64,000 nucleotides of DNA from Cloacimonetes bacterium UBA5835 (GCA_002432865.1 DJGX01000007.1:15323-79322), one strand, 5' to 3'; shown: positions 1 to 9,094, numbered from the stretch's first letter. Notes: a model not told the origin generated them from the letters alone. Numbers and translations are program-made.

Positions 1-375
1 ATTTAAATCATTTGTAGCATAAGCCATTAAATCACCGGTTTTGCTTTTATTAAAAAAATTCTGAGATAAGGTTAACAAATGATCGTAGTAATCCTGACGC
101 AAGCTCTTTTCTATGAGATGCGAATTGCCGATTATCAGAATCCGCCAAAAATATCTTAGTACCATCACTGCTATGGCACAACCGAATATAATTAGCCCAA
201 TCCAAGCAAGACCTCTGTAGTCAATTGTCCGTTCCTGGATGTGATCTATGGCATATTGCATCACTTTAGGGACAGCAAGCTGCACAAGATCAACCAAAAT
301 TAACATTACCAATCCACCCAAAATCCGGGTGTAGCTCTTCTTCAAATAGGGAAGAACAGCATCAAATGTTCGCAT
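1..375 (-). CDS. ABC exporter, transmembrane domain (N-terminal part, truncated by window edge)
   Basis: Reading the minus strand from the ATG at 375 gives 125 uninterrupted residues beginning MRTFDAVLPYLKKSYTRI and running off the window. Two hydrophobic segments are visible, at about residues 17-36 and 56-77. The stretch near residue 95, SLRQDYYDHLLTLSQNFFN followed by KSKTGDLMAYATNDL, is typical of the first intracellular loop of type IV (MdlA/MdlB/YheI-like) ABC exporters, where permease and ATPase are fused. A GGGAG Shine-Dalgarno sequence lies 4 bases before the ATG. The ATPase domain must lie outside the window, so substrate cannot be inferred. Family assignment is fairly safe; drug or lipid export is only a guess. 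Confidence 0.75.
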   Translation of the reverse strand, partial: MRTFDAVLPYLKKSYTRILGGLVMLILVDLVQLAVPKVMQYAIDHIQERTIDYRGLAWIGLIIFGCAIAVMVLRYFWRILIIGNSHLIEKSLRQDYYDHLLTLSQNFFNKSKTGDLMAYATNDLN

Positions 376-814
376 TTTGCTCCCATAATCAATTATTTGG
401 GGATGAAAGCTAACCTGAAGAACAGGTGCTATAGACTATTAAAACCCAAAGTCAACCTTTAGAAATGGATAATTTTGTCAAATGTTTTCAGTTGATATTG
501 CATATTCCTATATGGTAAAAAACCAATGTACTATCATAAAATAGGGGATTTTTATAGTATCGAGATTTTAACAAACAGATTGAATCTTGCTTAGATAGTT
601 GTGGTAGAACCACCGTGATGCTATGGAGGGAAATGCCCAAGAAATACCACTGTATCTCTACCACATATAATTAAGCAAGAAATATGTATACTGAGTCCTT
701 CTGAAAAAAGTGGACCAAAATTAAGAAGAAAGAAATGAACAAAAAGTTTACCTAAAAGGCTGCATATTCAGGATAGGATGCCATCGAATATATAAGTTGC
801 TCATATCTGGGCAT

Positions 815-890
815 TCAGCGTGAATTATTTTTGCGGAAGAACGGCGTTCTCCGACTACCCAGTTGTCATCTTCTTGGTATACTCTTTTTA
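815..890. repeat. About 75-bp direct repeat, first unit
   Basis: Begins CAGCGTGAATTATTTTTGCG and ends near GTATACTCTTTTT. It matches 985-1062 almost base for base, with roughly nine differences counted by eye. The two units are 170 bases apart inside the larger repeat element. Confidence 0.75.
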
Positions 891-984
891 AATCTGAGAG
901 TATTAATTTCGGTGACTTCTGTGGTCTCGGTGGCTAAATCCTCTCAATCCTTAAATCCTAAAAATCCTTGTTTCTAAAATTAAG

Positions 985-1062
985 CCAGCGTGAATTATTT
1001 TTGCGGAGGAACGGTGTCCTCCGGCTACCCATTTGTCATCTTTTTTGTATACTCTTTTCAAG
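985..1062. repeat. About 75-bp direct repeat, second unit, with hairpin
   Basis: Second copy of the unit at 815-890. Here the core forms a perfect 7-bp inverted repeat, CGGAGGA (1004-1010) and TCCTCCG (1017-1023), around a 6-base loop. In the first unit the same stem has a mismatch and a wobble pair. A third, short piece of the unit start (GCCAGTGTGAATTA) follows near 1064. Confidence 0.75.
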
Positions 1063-1172
1063 CCAGTGTGAATTAATTTAGATAATTTGGTTTCATCAAG
1101 CGAGAAGAATTTTGATTGACGATAAATGCCTTGTAAAAAACTATGTGTCTTACAAAAAATTATGGTGAGACA

Positions 1173-1646
1173 ATGAACAAGCTTTTTATGTCTGAGCTGG
1201 TAAAAATTATAGAAAAATTCGAGAATAAAAATGCCTGTTTACATTATATGGCAGACCTGCTATCGGAAAGCGGTTGTTTAAGTTTTCCAGATCGTTTTTT
1301 GGCTGCAGTAAAAGGTAGAGAAGAAATAATGAGTACTGGTATTGGAAGAGGAATAGCAATTCCGCATGCAAGAGATCTAACTGTTAGTAGTTTAAAAATT
1401 GCTGTATGTATGATAAAGCAAGGTTTAGATTTTACAAGTTTGGATAATTTACCTGTAAATTTGGTATTTATGATTGCTGTGCCTCAAAGTTCCAATCAGG
1501 ATTATATGAAGATATTACGCTCGCTTTCAGGCTTTTTGAGGCGGGATGAAAACCGTGAATCGTTATTACAAGCAACCGATGAAAGAGATCTATATGAAAA
1601 AGTTCAGGTTCTTGAAGAAGAGCTTCGCCCTCAGCTTGGCGTTTAG
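1173..1646 (+). CDS. PTS EIIA-type (PtsN-like) phosphotransfer protein
   Basis: About 157 residues, the usual length of a single EIIA-fructose/mannitol domain (PF00359). The block GIGRGIAIPHAR (His at about residue 65) holds the phospho-accepting histidine. No EIIB or EIIC membrane part is attached or adjacent, so a regulatory PtsN-like role is more likely than sugar uptake; this is inference. I chose the ATG at 1173 because GGTGAG lies just before it; the longer frame from 1143 adds ten residues without a good ribosome site. The 3' end overlaps the next gene by 53 bases in another frame, which suggests translational coupling. Confidence 0.8.
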   Translation: MNKLFMSELVKIIEKFENKNACLHYMADLLSESGCLSFPDRFLAAVKGREEIMSTGIGRGIAIPHARDLTVSSLKIAVCMIKQGLDFTSLDNLPVNLVFMIAVPQSSNQDYMKILRSLSGFLRRDENRESLLQATDERDLYEKVQVLEEELRPQLGV

Positions 1647-2565
1647 CTTTCTTATAATATTACCGTTATTTTCACAGCATCAGGATGCGGGAACGACCGG
1701 ATTCTCTACTTTGAAGATTTATTATTCTGCTCGAGCTAATGCTATGGGGCAGGCAATGCTGGGGAGAGCGATGAATTTTGAAGGGATGCAATTCAATCCC
1801 GCTACCCTAATAAAAGCTAAAAACAAGGCTGTCTATACTACTTTTGCAGATCATTTTGTAGGTTCTGGAGGCGGATCTATAAATTATATGGTTCCCAAGA
1901 ATATCTATACTTCCTATGGTTTTTATCTCAATTACTGGAATTCTGGTTCTATCGACAGAACGGATATCGGAGCAAATGGCGAGTTTATTGAATTAAACGA
2001 TACTTTTGGAGCACAGGATATTACCGCTGGGTTTTCTGTGGCCAAATTTGTCAGTCCTGCTTTAGATGCAGGTGGAAGCGTAAAACTTGTTTTAGATCAA
2101 ATTGATGGTAAATCTGCTACTGCTGCCTTAATTGATCTTGGAATTTTACATCACACTCCCAATGAAAAAATAAAAGTGGGGCTTACTATCCGCAATTTAG
2201 GCTTTCAATTGAGTCATTATACTAATAAAGATTATTCTGAAGGAATACCGATTACTTTTGGTGCTGGTATTGGAATTGATGCCGCAAAAAATACTCTGCT
2301 CAATATAGACCTAAATAAGGCTAATGGAGAAAACTTCATCGGGAAATTTGGCATAGAACAAAGTGTTCATCCTTCTCTGGTGCTGAGAGCTGGTTTTAAA
2401 ACAAATGGTGGCGATTATTCTATAGGCGGCGATTTGGGTTGGAGCTCTGGAATCAGTTTAGGCTTGGGATGGACTTGGAAAAAATATGCGATTGATTATG
2501 CAATTGCTTCTTATGGCGATTTAGGATTTACAAATCAGGTTAGTATACGCTATAATTTTGACTAA
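1594..2565 (+). CDS. PorV/PorQ-family outer-membrane beta-barrel protein
   Basis: About 323 residues. An N-terminal signal peptide (basic KKFRFLKKS, then a hydrophobic run ending LFSQ) precedes the family hallmark ARANAMGQAMLGRA...FNPATL, which matches the 'a-x-a-l-G-n-A...NPA' start of PorV/PorQ (UPF0164-like) barrels. The rest alternates short beta strands and ends in RYNFD, with an aromatic residue near the C terminus as in many barrels. PorV shuttles T9SS substrates to the attachment complex and PorQ is a related component; which this is cannot be told. I start at MKKFRF (1594); an in-frame ATG at 1579 is also possible. It overlaps the PtsN-like gene and precedes glyS. Confidence 0.7.
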   Translation: MKKFRFLKKSFALSLAFSFLIILPLFSQHQDAGTTGFSTLKIYYSARANAMGQAMLGRAMNFEGMQFNPATLIKAKNKAVYTTFADHFVGSGGGSINYMVPKNIYTSYGFYLNYWNSGSIDRTDIGANGEFIELNDTFGAQDITAGFSVAKFVSPALDAGGSVKLVLDQIDGKSATAALIDLGILHHTPNEKIKVGLTIRNLGFQLSHYTNKDYSEGIPITFGAGIGIDAAKNTLLNIDLNKANGENFIGKFGIEQSVHPSLVLRAGFKTNGGDYSIGGDLGWSSGISLGLGWTWKKYAIDYAIASYGDLGFTNQVSIRYNFD

Positions 2566-2601
2566 CTATAGACGACTATATATTAAGGTATAGGAAAACT
2601 T

Positions 2602-4695
2602 TTGAAACAGAACCAATTTTTACTTGAATTGGGAGTTGAAGAACTTCCTGAAAAACAGATTACTATTGCTTGTAATAGTGTAAAGCTATCTTTTGCCAAT
2701 TTTTTAAAGGAGAATAAACTTAATTGCTCGGGTTATAAAGTGAGTGGAACACCGAGACGAATTTTCTTGCAGGCAATAGACCTGGATAGCCATCAAAAAG
2801 ATGAAGAAATTGTTAAAACAGGTCCCGCTTTTCGCCTCGCATATGATGAGGCAGGAAATTTAACTAATGCCGGAAAAGGTTTTTTGAAAAGAAATCAGGT
2901 GGAAGAAAGCGCAATATTTATTCAGGAAACAGATAAAGGTAAGTTTTTAGCGGTAAAATATATCAAAACCGGGATATCCACAGGAGAACTTTTACAGAAG
3001 TGGATCCCGGATATGATTTTACAGATACCTTTCGATAAAAAAATGCTGTGGAATAAACCTGGTTTTGCTTTTTCGCGTCCTTTACGCTGGCTTCTAATTC
3101 TGCTTAATAATAATCCTCTTACTATAGATTTTTTTGGTATACCTTGTGGGAATACAACTTATGGTAATCGCTATTTAGGTTTGGATAGATGCATTACAAT
3201 AAATAAAGCTGAAGAATATATCCCCAAGCTGCTGGAACATAAAGTTGTAGCTGAAATTGATGAACGCCGCAAAGAAATTGTAGACCAAATGGCTAATATC
3301 TTTCCCAAAGGTGATTATCGGGTTATAAAAGACCTCCCTTTAGTGGAAACAGTAGTAAACCTGGTAGAATTTCCTACAGCAGTTTGCGGAGAATTTGAAC
3401 ACAAGTATCTATCACTACCCGATAAAATTATTATCAGTACAATAAGTCAGGCACAAAAATACTTTGCTGTACACGATAAAATTGGCAAGCTGAGTAACAA
3501 GTTTGTCTTTATTTCCAATGGTGATCCAGCAGCCTGGGATCTTATTAAACAGGGAAATGAGAAAGTTGTAAATGCTCGTTTAGCTGATGCATTGTGGTAT
3601 TGGAACGAAGATACAAAACACCCACTGGATTATTGGACCAAACACTTGGATATGGTTGTCTTTCAAGCAAAATTGGGAACAATGGCTGATAAAACAAAGA
3701 GAATAATTTGCCTAACTGAGCTTATAGCTAAAGAACTTAATCTACCTTCAGAACAGAGAGAAAAAGTGCTTCGCTGTGCAGAACTGTGCAAAGCGGATTT
3801 AGTTACTAATATGCTAGGCGAAAAAGAATTTACCAAACTCCAGGGATATATTGGTAAACAGTATGCTATTGTTTCCGGTGAAGATGAAGAAGTGGCAGAA
3901 GGGATATATGAACACTATATGCCCCGTGGTTCTGCTGATAAGCTACCTTCTACTTTGTGTGGAGCTCTGGTTGCTATTGCTGATAAAATGGATACTGTGG
4001 CTGGAATTATAGGGATTGGTATGCTTCCCACTGGAAGTGGAGATCCTTTTGCTCTTCGACGTGCAGCCAATGGTATAGTTCAAATTATCAGCCACCGAAA
4101 ATGGGATTTTAATATCTTTGCTTTAGCTGATGAAGCATTGGAACTAATCAGTAAGCAAACGGAACTGGATAAAAATGCTTATAGCAATCTACATAGCTTT
4201 ATTGAACAAAGGATAACCGGTTTGCTGAAAACAAAAGGCATTGCTTACGATGTGATTGATAGCGTTATGCATATCGATAAAAGCCATATATATGATCTGG
4301 AAAACAGAGCGAAGGCTTTGAATGATTTAAAAAGCAAACCAAATTTTATTCATTTGGTGATCGGTTTTAAAAGGGTAGCCAATATTATTGCAGAGACCAC
4401 TGAATTTGTCCCCTTTGATAAAAATAAATTGGTTGAACCGGAAGAGATTAATCTATATAAATCGTTGCAAAAATTGCATAATGATATAGATTCTGCTTTA
4501 CAAAAAAAGGATTATCCTCTGGCTTTGCAATATCTGATCTCGTTTGGCAAAGTGATAGATGCCTTTTTTGATGCTGTTTTAGTAAATTGTGACGACGAAG
4601 TTTTACATAATAATAGACACTCCCTGCTAAGGGAAGTGAAAAATGAGTTTTTAAGAGTTGCCGATCTATCGTTGATAGTATTGGAAACCGAATAA
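2602..4695 (+). CDS. glyS: Glycyl-tRNA synthetase beta subunit
   Basis: The 697 residues match the usual length of the beta subunit of tetrameric (alpha2-beta2) glycyl-tRNA synthetase, which charges tRNA-Gly. The start, FLLELGVEELPEKQI, is the family's conserved opening. The HD-like central part (CKADLVTNMLGEKEFTKLQG, then YMPRGSADKLPST and GSGDPFALRRAANGIVQI) and the C-terminal anticodon-binding portion (about residues 590-697) are all present. The start codon is TTG. The alpha subunit gene glyQ, often next to glyS, is not in this window, so it must lie elsewhere. Followed 12 bases later by pta. Confidence 0.95.
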   Translation: MKQNQFLLELGVEELPEKQITIACNSVKLSFANFLKENKLNCSGYKVSGTPRRIFLQAIDLDSHQKDEEIVKTGPAFRLAYDEAGNLTNAGKGFLKRNQVEESAIFIQETDKGKFLAVKYIKTGISTGELLQKWIPDMILQIPFDKKMLWNKPGFAFSRPLRWLLILLNNNPLTIDFFGIPCGNTTYGNRYLGLDRCITINKAEEYIPKLLEHKVVAEIDERRKEIVDQMANIFPKGDYRVIKDLPLVETVVNLVEFPTAVCGEFEHKYLSLPDKIIISTISQAQKYFAVHDKIGKLSNKFVFISNGDPAAWDLIKQGNEKVVNARLADALWYWNEDTKHPLDYWTKHLDMVVFQAKLGTMADKTKRIICLTELIAKELNLPSEQREKVLRCAELCKADLVTNMLGEKEFTKLQGYIGKQYAIVSGEDEEVAEGIYEHYMPRGSADKLPSTLCGALVAIADKMDTVAGIIGIGMLPTGSGDPFALRRAANGIVQIISHRKWDFNIFALADEALELISKQTELDKNAYSNLHSFIEQRITGLLKTKGIAYDVIDSVMHIDKSHIYDLENRAKALNDLKSKPNFIHLVIGFKRVANIIAETTEFVPFDKNKLVEPEEINLYKSLQKLHNDIDSALQKKDYPLALQYLISFGKVIDAFFDAVLVNCDDEVLHNNRHSLLREVKNEFLRVADLSLIVLETE

Positions 4696-4707
4696 CAGGA
4701 AGAAGAA

Positions 4708-5712
4708 ATGTTCATAATTGACGAAGTGAAAAAAAAAGCTAAAAAAACTAAGGGCAGCGTAGTTTTACCCGAATCATCAGATCCTCGGGTTTTAATTGCT
4801 GCCGCTCAAATCGTGAAGGAGGATTTGGCAAAAATAATACTATTAGGCAAGGAGGAAAAGATAACTGAGGATGCTAAAGCATTGAATCTGGATTTGAATG
4901 GTGTAACGATAATTAATCCTGAGACCTCAGAATACCTATCTGCTTTTGCTGATGCCTTTTATCTGAGGCGCAAACATAAAGGAGTAAATCCTGTCCAAGC
5001 ATTGGAGACAGTTAAAGATCCCCTTTATTTTGGCGCTTCTTTAGTAAAACAGGGAAAGGTTAGTGGAATGGTTGCTGGAGCTGCTAATACGACCGCTGAT
5101 GTTTTAAGGGCGGCTCTACAGGTGATTGGTGTGATGCCTGGATTGAAAACTGTTTCCAGTACTTTTATAATGCCGGTTCCTGATTTCAGAGGTGAACCCA
5201 AGGTCTTTTTGTTTGCCGATTGTGCTGTTGTTCCAAATCCTACTGCTGAACAACTTGCTGATATAGCTATATGTACTGCTCTAACGCGAAAAGCAATTAT
5301 TGGAGATGAACCAAAAGTTGCCCTGCTTTCTTTTTCTACCTTAGGCAGCGCAAACGATGAATTGGTGGATAAAGTTATATCTGCGAAAGCAATTTTAGAT
5401 GAAAGAAAGGTAGATTTTGAGTATGATGGTGAATTACAGCTTGATGCAGCCCTCATTCCAGAAGTGGCAATTAGAAAAGCTCCTCAAAGTCCTATTGCTG
5501 GAAAAGCTAATACCCTTATTTTCCCGGACTTGCAAGCTGGAAACATTGGTTATAAACTGGTTCAATATATAGGAAAAATAAAAGCCATAGGACCAATCAT
5601 TCAAGGTCTGGCTGCTCCTGCAAGTGATTTGTCTCGCGGGTGCTCTTACGAAGATATTGTGAATACAGTGGCTTATGTTCTTCTTTTAGCTGCTCAACAA
5701 AAATATAAATAA
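4708..5712 (+). CDS. pta: Phosphate acetyltransferase
   Basis: A protein of 334 residues, the size of the short, single-domain Pta (PF01515). It interconverts acetyl-CoA and acetyl phosphate. Signatures seen: VVLPESSDPRVL near residue 19, GMVAGAANTTADVLRAALQ near 112-130, and GKANTLIFPDLQAGNIGYK near 265-283, the best-known family block, followed by GPIIQGLAAPASDLSRGCS. GAAGAA lies before the ATG. Acetate kinase, its usual partner, is not adjacent. A phosphate butyryltransferase would be the main alternative, but the motifs favour Pta. Confidence 0.92.
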   Translation: MFIIDEVKKKAKKTKGSVVLPESSDPRVLIAAAQIVKEDLAKIILLGKEEKITEDAKALNLDLNGVTIINPETSEYLSAFADAFYLRRKHKGVNPVQALETVKDPLYFGASLVKQGKVSGMVAGAANTTADVLRAALQVIGVMPGLKTVSSTFIMPVPDFRGEPKVFLFADCAVVPNPTAEQLADIAICTALTRKAIIGDEPKVALLSFSTLGSANDELVDKVISAKAILDERKVDFEYDGELQLDAALIPEVAIRKAPQSPIAGKANTLIFPDLQAGNIGYKLVQYIGKIKAIGPIIQGLAAPASDLSRGCSYEDIVNTVAYVLLLAAQQKYK

Positions 5713-5736
5713 AATAAAAAAATACTGGAGGCAAAG

Positions 5737-6945
5737 ATGGCCACAAAGCTATCCAACCGCTGCCGTTTGATTAAGCCCTCGCCTACACTTAGTTTATCTG
5801 CTAAGGCGAAGGAAATGAAGGATGCTGGAATTGATGTAATCAGTTTCAGTGTCGGAGAGCCGGATTTTCCTACTCCGGATTATATTAAAAATGCTGCTCA
5901 TAAAGCTATTGACGCTAATTATACTCGTTATACCAATAATGCTGGTATCCTGGAATTGAGACAGGCAATTTGTGATAAACTTCTACGAGATAATGATCTT
6001 AAATATTCCCCCAAAGAAATTCTGGTTTCGCCAGGGGCTAAAGCATCAATTGTTAATGCTTTAACTGCAGTATGTGATGTAAAGGATCAAGTGCTAATGG
6101 GAGCTCCTTATTGGGTAAGTTATCCCTATCAGGTTGCCCTAGCCAATGCAGAACCAATATATATTCCTACCAAAGAAGAAGATGGCTATAAAATTCGAGC
6201 TGCAGAACTGGAAATTGCTATACAGGAAAATCCTTGCACTAAAGCCCTGATTCTAAATTCTCCCGGAAATCCTACTGGTGCTGTGTATACAAAAGAAGAA
6301 CTTGCTGCTCTTGCTGAAATATGTATCAAATACGATATTCTGGTTATTTCCGATGAAATCTATGAACGCCTGGTTTATGACGATGTAAAACATATATCCA
6401 TAGCCAGTATCAGTGAAGAAATGAAACAACGGACAATTGTTATAAACGGAGTTTCTAAAGCTTATGCGATGACAGGTTGGCGGCTGGGTTATGCTGCAGG
6501 ACCTGCAAATATTATTGCTACGGCGGGGAAAGTTCAGGAACATAGCACTTCCTGTGTAAATTCTATTACTCAGTATGCTTGTGTAACAGCTTTAAATGAA
6601 GAAGATGATTCCATCGAAAAAATGCGACAAGAATTTTCTGTCCGCAGAGATTTTCTCTATAACGAACTGAAAAAGATTCCTCATATTTCCTGTTTTAAAC
6701 CCCAGGGTGCTTTTTATATTATGCCAGGCATAAAATGGTATTTGGACAACAACAATCAGAATATACAAACTTCTGATGATTTTTGTGCTAAATTACTTGA
6801 CAAATATAGTGTTGCCCTAGTACCTGGTAGTTCTTTTGGGATGGAAGGAACCGTACGGTTCTCCTATGCAAACAGTATGGAAAACATTAAGGAAGGAATT
6901 AGTCGCTTTGCTTCCTTTTTACAGGAGCTAAATCCTGGGAGGTAA
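5737..6945 (+). CDS. aspC: Class I pyridoxal-phosphate aminotransferase (aspartate aminotransferase type)
   Basis: A 402-residue protein with fold-type I aminotransferase features: SVGEPDFPTPDYI near 38-50 (substrate arm), NSPGNPTGAVY near 170 (PLP-binding Asn), ISDEIYERLVYD near 207-218, and GVSKAYAMTGWRLGYAAGP near 241-259, holding the Schiff-base lysine. It resembles the Ib-type aspartate aminotransferases of thermophiles and firmicutes, which transfer the amino group between aspartate and 2-oxoglutarate; some members also act on prephenate. GGAGG precedes the ATG. The next gene starts 4 bases after the stop, so they are probably co-transcribed. Confidence 0.88.
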   Translation: MATKLSNRCRLIKPSPTLSLSAKAKEMKDAGIDVISFSVGEPDFPTPDYIKNAAHKAIDANYTRYTNNAGILELRQAICDKLLRDNDLKYSPKEILVSPGAKASIVNALTAVCDVKDQVLMGAPYWVSYPYQVALANAEPIYIPTKEEDGYKIRAAELEIAIQENPCTKALILNSPGNPTGAVYTKEELAALAEICIKYDILVISDEIYERLVYDDVKHISIASISEEMKQRTIVINGVSKAYAMTGWRLGYAAGPANIIATAGKVQEHSTSCVNSITQYACVTALNEEDDSIEKMRQEFSVRRDFLYNELKKIPHISCFKPQGAFYIMPGIKWYLDNNNQNIQTSDDFCAKLLDKYSVALVPGSSFGMEGTVRFSYANSMENIKEGISRFASFLQELNPGR

Positions 6946-6948
6946 AAG

Positions 6949-7164
6949 ATGGATGATTTTAACGATAAAATGAATGATCGCTGGAAAGAAAAGCGCAAGA
7001 AAGCATATAATTGGCCTAGACTGATTATTATGATACTTGCTCTGATAGCAATTCTTTACATTATGAATCATCTGGGAAATACTAAAAATGTGGTGCAAAC
7101 TCCTTCAGCAACTGTAACAGACACACTTCAGGCAGATTCTGTGCACAAGGAGATAACACCTTGA
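6949..7164 (+). CDS. Small single-pass membrane protein, unknown function
   Basis: Only 71 residues: a charged N terminus (MDDFNDKMNDRWKEKRKK), one hydrophobic segment at about residues 25-43, and a short polar tail rich in Thr and Val. No family recognised. Its start has a good ribosome site (GGGAGGT in the end of the aminotransferase gene), and its last codons overlap the start of the PfkB kinase gene, so it is very likely translated as part of this operon. The predicted topology is N-in with the tail outside the membrane. Confidence 0.6.
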   Translation: MDDFNDKMNDRWKEKRKKAYNWPRLIIMILALIAILYIMNHLGNTKNVVQTPSATVTDTLQADSVHKEITP

Positions 7165-8054
7165 GTTTAGTTATCGTTGGTTCAATTGGTTTAGATAGCA
7201 TATCTACACCTGCAGGAGAAGTTTGTGAAGCTTTGGGTGGTTCTGCTATATATGGTTCTTTGGCGGCTTCCCATTTTACCAATACTCATATTGTTGGTGT
7301 AGTAGGAAAAGATATACCTGTTGAATATCTAAACCTGCTGCAAAAAAGTGGCATCAATTTAGATGGCTTAGAGGTTAAAGATGGTAAAACTTTTCGCTGG
7401 AAAGGGAAATATTCTACCTGGAATAGAGTGGAAACCCTTTCTACCGATTTAAATGTATTTGCCGATTTTTCTCCTCAGCTGCCTGAAAGCTGTAAATGCT
7501 GTCGTAGTTTACTGCTTGCCAATATCCATCCAGCATTGCAATTACAAGTGCTAAATCAGGTATCGGGATATTCGCATCTGGCTTGTGACACTATGAATTA
7601 TTGGATAGAGCTGTGTCCTGAAGAAGTAGAAAAAGTGCTGAAACGGGTAGATATAGTTTTTATGAACGAGGATGAAATTCGGGATTATACGAAAATTGCG
7701 GATATCTACTCTGCTGCGTATGAAATTCTATCATTAGGTCCTAAATGGGTAATTGTTAAACGCGGTGAATGTGGTTCAGTAGCTGTTTCTAAGGATGATA
7801 TGTATTTTGCTCCGGCTTATCCTGTAAAAAAAGTTAAAGACCCAACTGGAGCAGGTGATAGTTTTGCTGGTGCTTTTATGGGCTATCTGGCTGATCACGA
7901 TTTTGTGAATCATACTTTAATTAAAGAAGCAATCCTTTATGGAACAGTTCTTGCTGCAATGAATGTATCAGATTTTAGCGTTCAGGGTTTAGTGGGGAAA
8001 TCGATGAGCGAAATTGATAACTACAAGGATAGATTAATTAAATGGACATCCTGA
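7161..8054 (+). CDS. PfkB-family carbohydrate/nucleoside kinase
   Basis: A 297-residue PfkB (ribokinase-like) protein. The N-terminal block VIVGSIGLDSISTPAGE followed by LGGSAIYGSLAASH is the substrate-side motif, and DPTGAGDSFAGAFMGYLA (about residues 228-245) is the C-terminal signature with the catalytic Asp and anion hole. Family members phosphorylate sugars, nucleosides or sugar derivatives; the substrate cannot be read here, though the purM neighbour makes a nucleoside or ribose-related substrate conceivable (inference). The start is TTG, inside the end of the small membrane protein gene. The 3' end overlaps purM by 13 bases. Confidence 0.85.
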   Translation: MSLVIVGSIGLDSISTPAGEVCEALGGSAIYGSLAASHFTNTHIVGVVGKDIPVEYLNLLQKSGINLDGLEVKDGKTFRWKGKYSTWNRVETLSTDLNVFADFSPQLPESCKCCRSLLLANIHPALQLQVLNQVSGYSHLACDTMNYWIELCPEEVEKVLKRVDIVFMNEDEIRDYTKIADIYSAAYEILSLGPKWVIVKRGECGSVAVSKDDMYFAPAYPVKKVKDPTGAGDSFAGAFMGYLADHDFVNHTLIKEAILYGTVLAAMNVSDFSVQGLVGKSMSEIDNYKDRLIKWTS

Positions 8055-9094
8055 AAGACAGCTTAGATTATCGCAGTTCCGGGGTAGATATTGCGGCTGG
8101 CGAAAAAGCCGTAACAGCTATAAAGCATAAAGTAAAAGCTACCTATAATAGCAATGTGTTAAGTGAATTAGGCAGCTTTGGTGGCTTGTATCAAATCGAT
8201 AAATCCAGCTGGCAAAATCCCATTCTCGTGTCTAGCACTGATGGAGTTGGGACAAAACTACTTGTAGCTATTCTAGCTAATGAGTATAAAACAATCGGTC
8301 AGGACCTGGTAAATCACTGTGTGAATGATATCTTGGTACAAGGTGCCATCCCCCAGTTCTTTTTGGATTATATAGGTTTGGGTAAATTGATTCCTGCAAG
8401 AGTGGAAGATATAATAGAAGGTATGGTAGTAGCTTGTAAACAAAATTCTTGTGCTCTAATCGGGGGAGAAATGGCAGAAATGCCTGGAATATATAAAGAA
8501 AAGGATTTTGACCTGGTAGGAACAATAGTAGGAATTGTGGAAAGGGAACAATTGCTTCCCAGAGCAAAAATGAAACCTGGAGATAAATTAATTGCTCTTC
8601 CAAGCAGTGGATTACATACTAATGGTTATTCTCTGGTGCGGAAAATTGTATTTGAAAAGCTTAATCTATCGCTAGATACATATATACCAGATTGCGAAAC
8701 AACTTTGGGCGAGCTTCTTCTAAGGGTGCATCGCAGTTATCTTCCTCTGTTGAAAGATTATCTTACCGATCCTTCTTTATTAGGACTTGCTCATATTACG
8801 GGTGGTGGAATTGCTGGAAATCTGAAACGCATCCTTCCTGATAATGTGTCTGCAATAATTAACCTGAAAGAAACAGATATTCCTCCATTTTTTAAATGGT
8901 TACAGGAAGCAGGTAAGGTAGATTTCTCCGTAATGAAGGAAACCTTTAATTTGGGAATTGGAATGCTTTGTGTAGTAGATCATAAAATGCAAGATAAGTA
9001 TTTATCTATACCTGAAGCAAGATGTGTAGGAGAGCTTGCCCCTTCAGACTATATTCAGGAAAAAATTGAATTTGATCTGTGTGGTGCTAAATAA
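8042..9094 (+). CDS. purM: Phosphoribosylformylglycinamidine cyclo-ligase (AIR synthetase)
   Basis: This 350-residue protein matches PurM, which closes the imidazole ring in the fifth step of purine synthesis, using ATP. Seen: DYRSSGVDIAAGEKAV at the start, STDGVGTKLLVA near residue 65, DLVNHCVNDILVQGAIPQFFLDY near 90-112, ALIGGEMAEMPGIY near 139, PSSGLHTNGYSLVRKI near 188 and HITGGGIAGNLKRILP near 250. It overlaps the kinase gene by 13 bases, so coupling is likely. The other purine genes of the window (purS, purQ, purD) are more than 20 kb away. Confidence 0.95.
   Translation: MDILKDSLDYRSSGVDIAAGEKAVTAIKHKVKATYNSNVLSELGSFGGLYQIDKSSWQNPILVSSTDGVGTKLLVAILANEYKTIGQDLVNHCVNDILVQGAIPQFFLDYIGLGKLIPARVEDIIEGMVVACKQNSCALIGGEMAEMPGIYKEKDFDLVGTIVGIVEREQLLPRAKMKPGDKLIALPSSGLHTNGYSLVRKIVFEKLNLSLDTYIPDCETTLGELLLRVHRSYLPLLKDYLTDPSLLGLAHITGGGIAGNLKRILPDNVSAIINLKETDIPPFFKWLQEAGKVDFSVMKETFNLGIGMLCVVDHKMQDKYLSIPEARCVGELAPSDYIQEKIEFDLCGAK

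Larger units (their letters stand above)
691..1081. repeat. Degenerate intergenic repeat element, copy A
   Basis: This stretch shares ordered blocks with 21450-21750: an end-like block with GTCC and AAAGTGGAC followed by AAAATTA, then GAAAGAAATG, ACAAAAAG, GCATATTCAGG, AAGTTGCTCATA, AATCTGAG, TCGGTGGCTAAA, CTCTCAATCCTTAAATCCT and TTTTTGCGGA-like blocks. It contains no intact reading frame. The GTCC...GTGGAC end resembles the terminus of some insertion sequences, so a decayed mobile element is possible, but this is only resemblance. Homology between the two copies is seen directly; origin is inferred. Confidence 0.6.
376..1172. other. Gene-free stretch with intergenic repeats
   Basis: About 800 bases between the divergent ABC exporter and the PTS IIA gene. 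No open frame with recognisable protein content was found on either strand. The right half, from about 691, is made of repeated pieces described separately. The left half (376-690) shows nothing I can name. Confidence 0.6.

Noticed and set aside
815..1081. tRNA-like or small RNA gene in the repeat region
   Set aside because: The hairpin is single and the flanks do not fold into a cloverleaf; no conserved tRNA positions seen.
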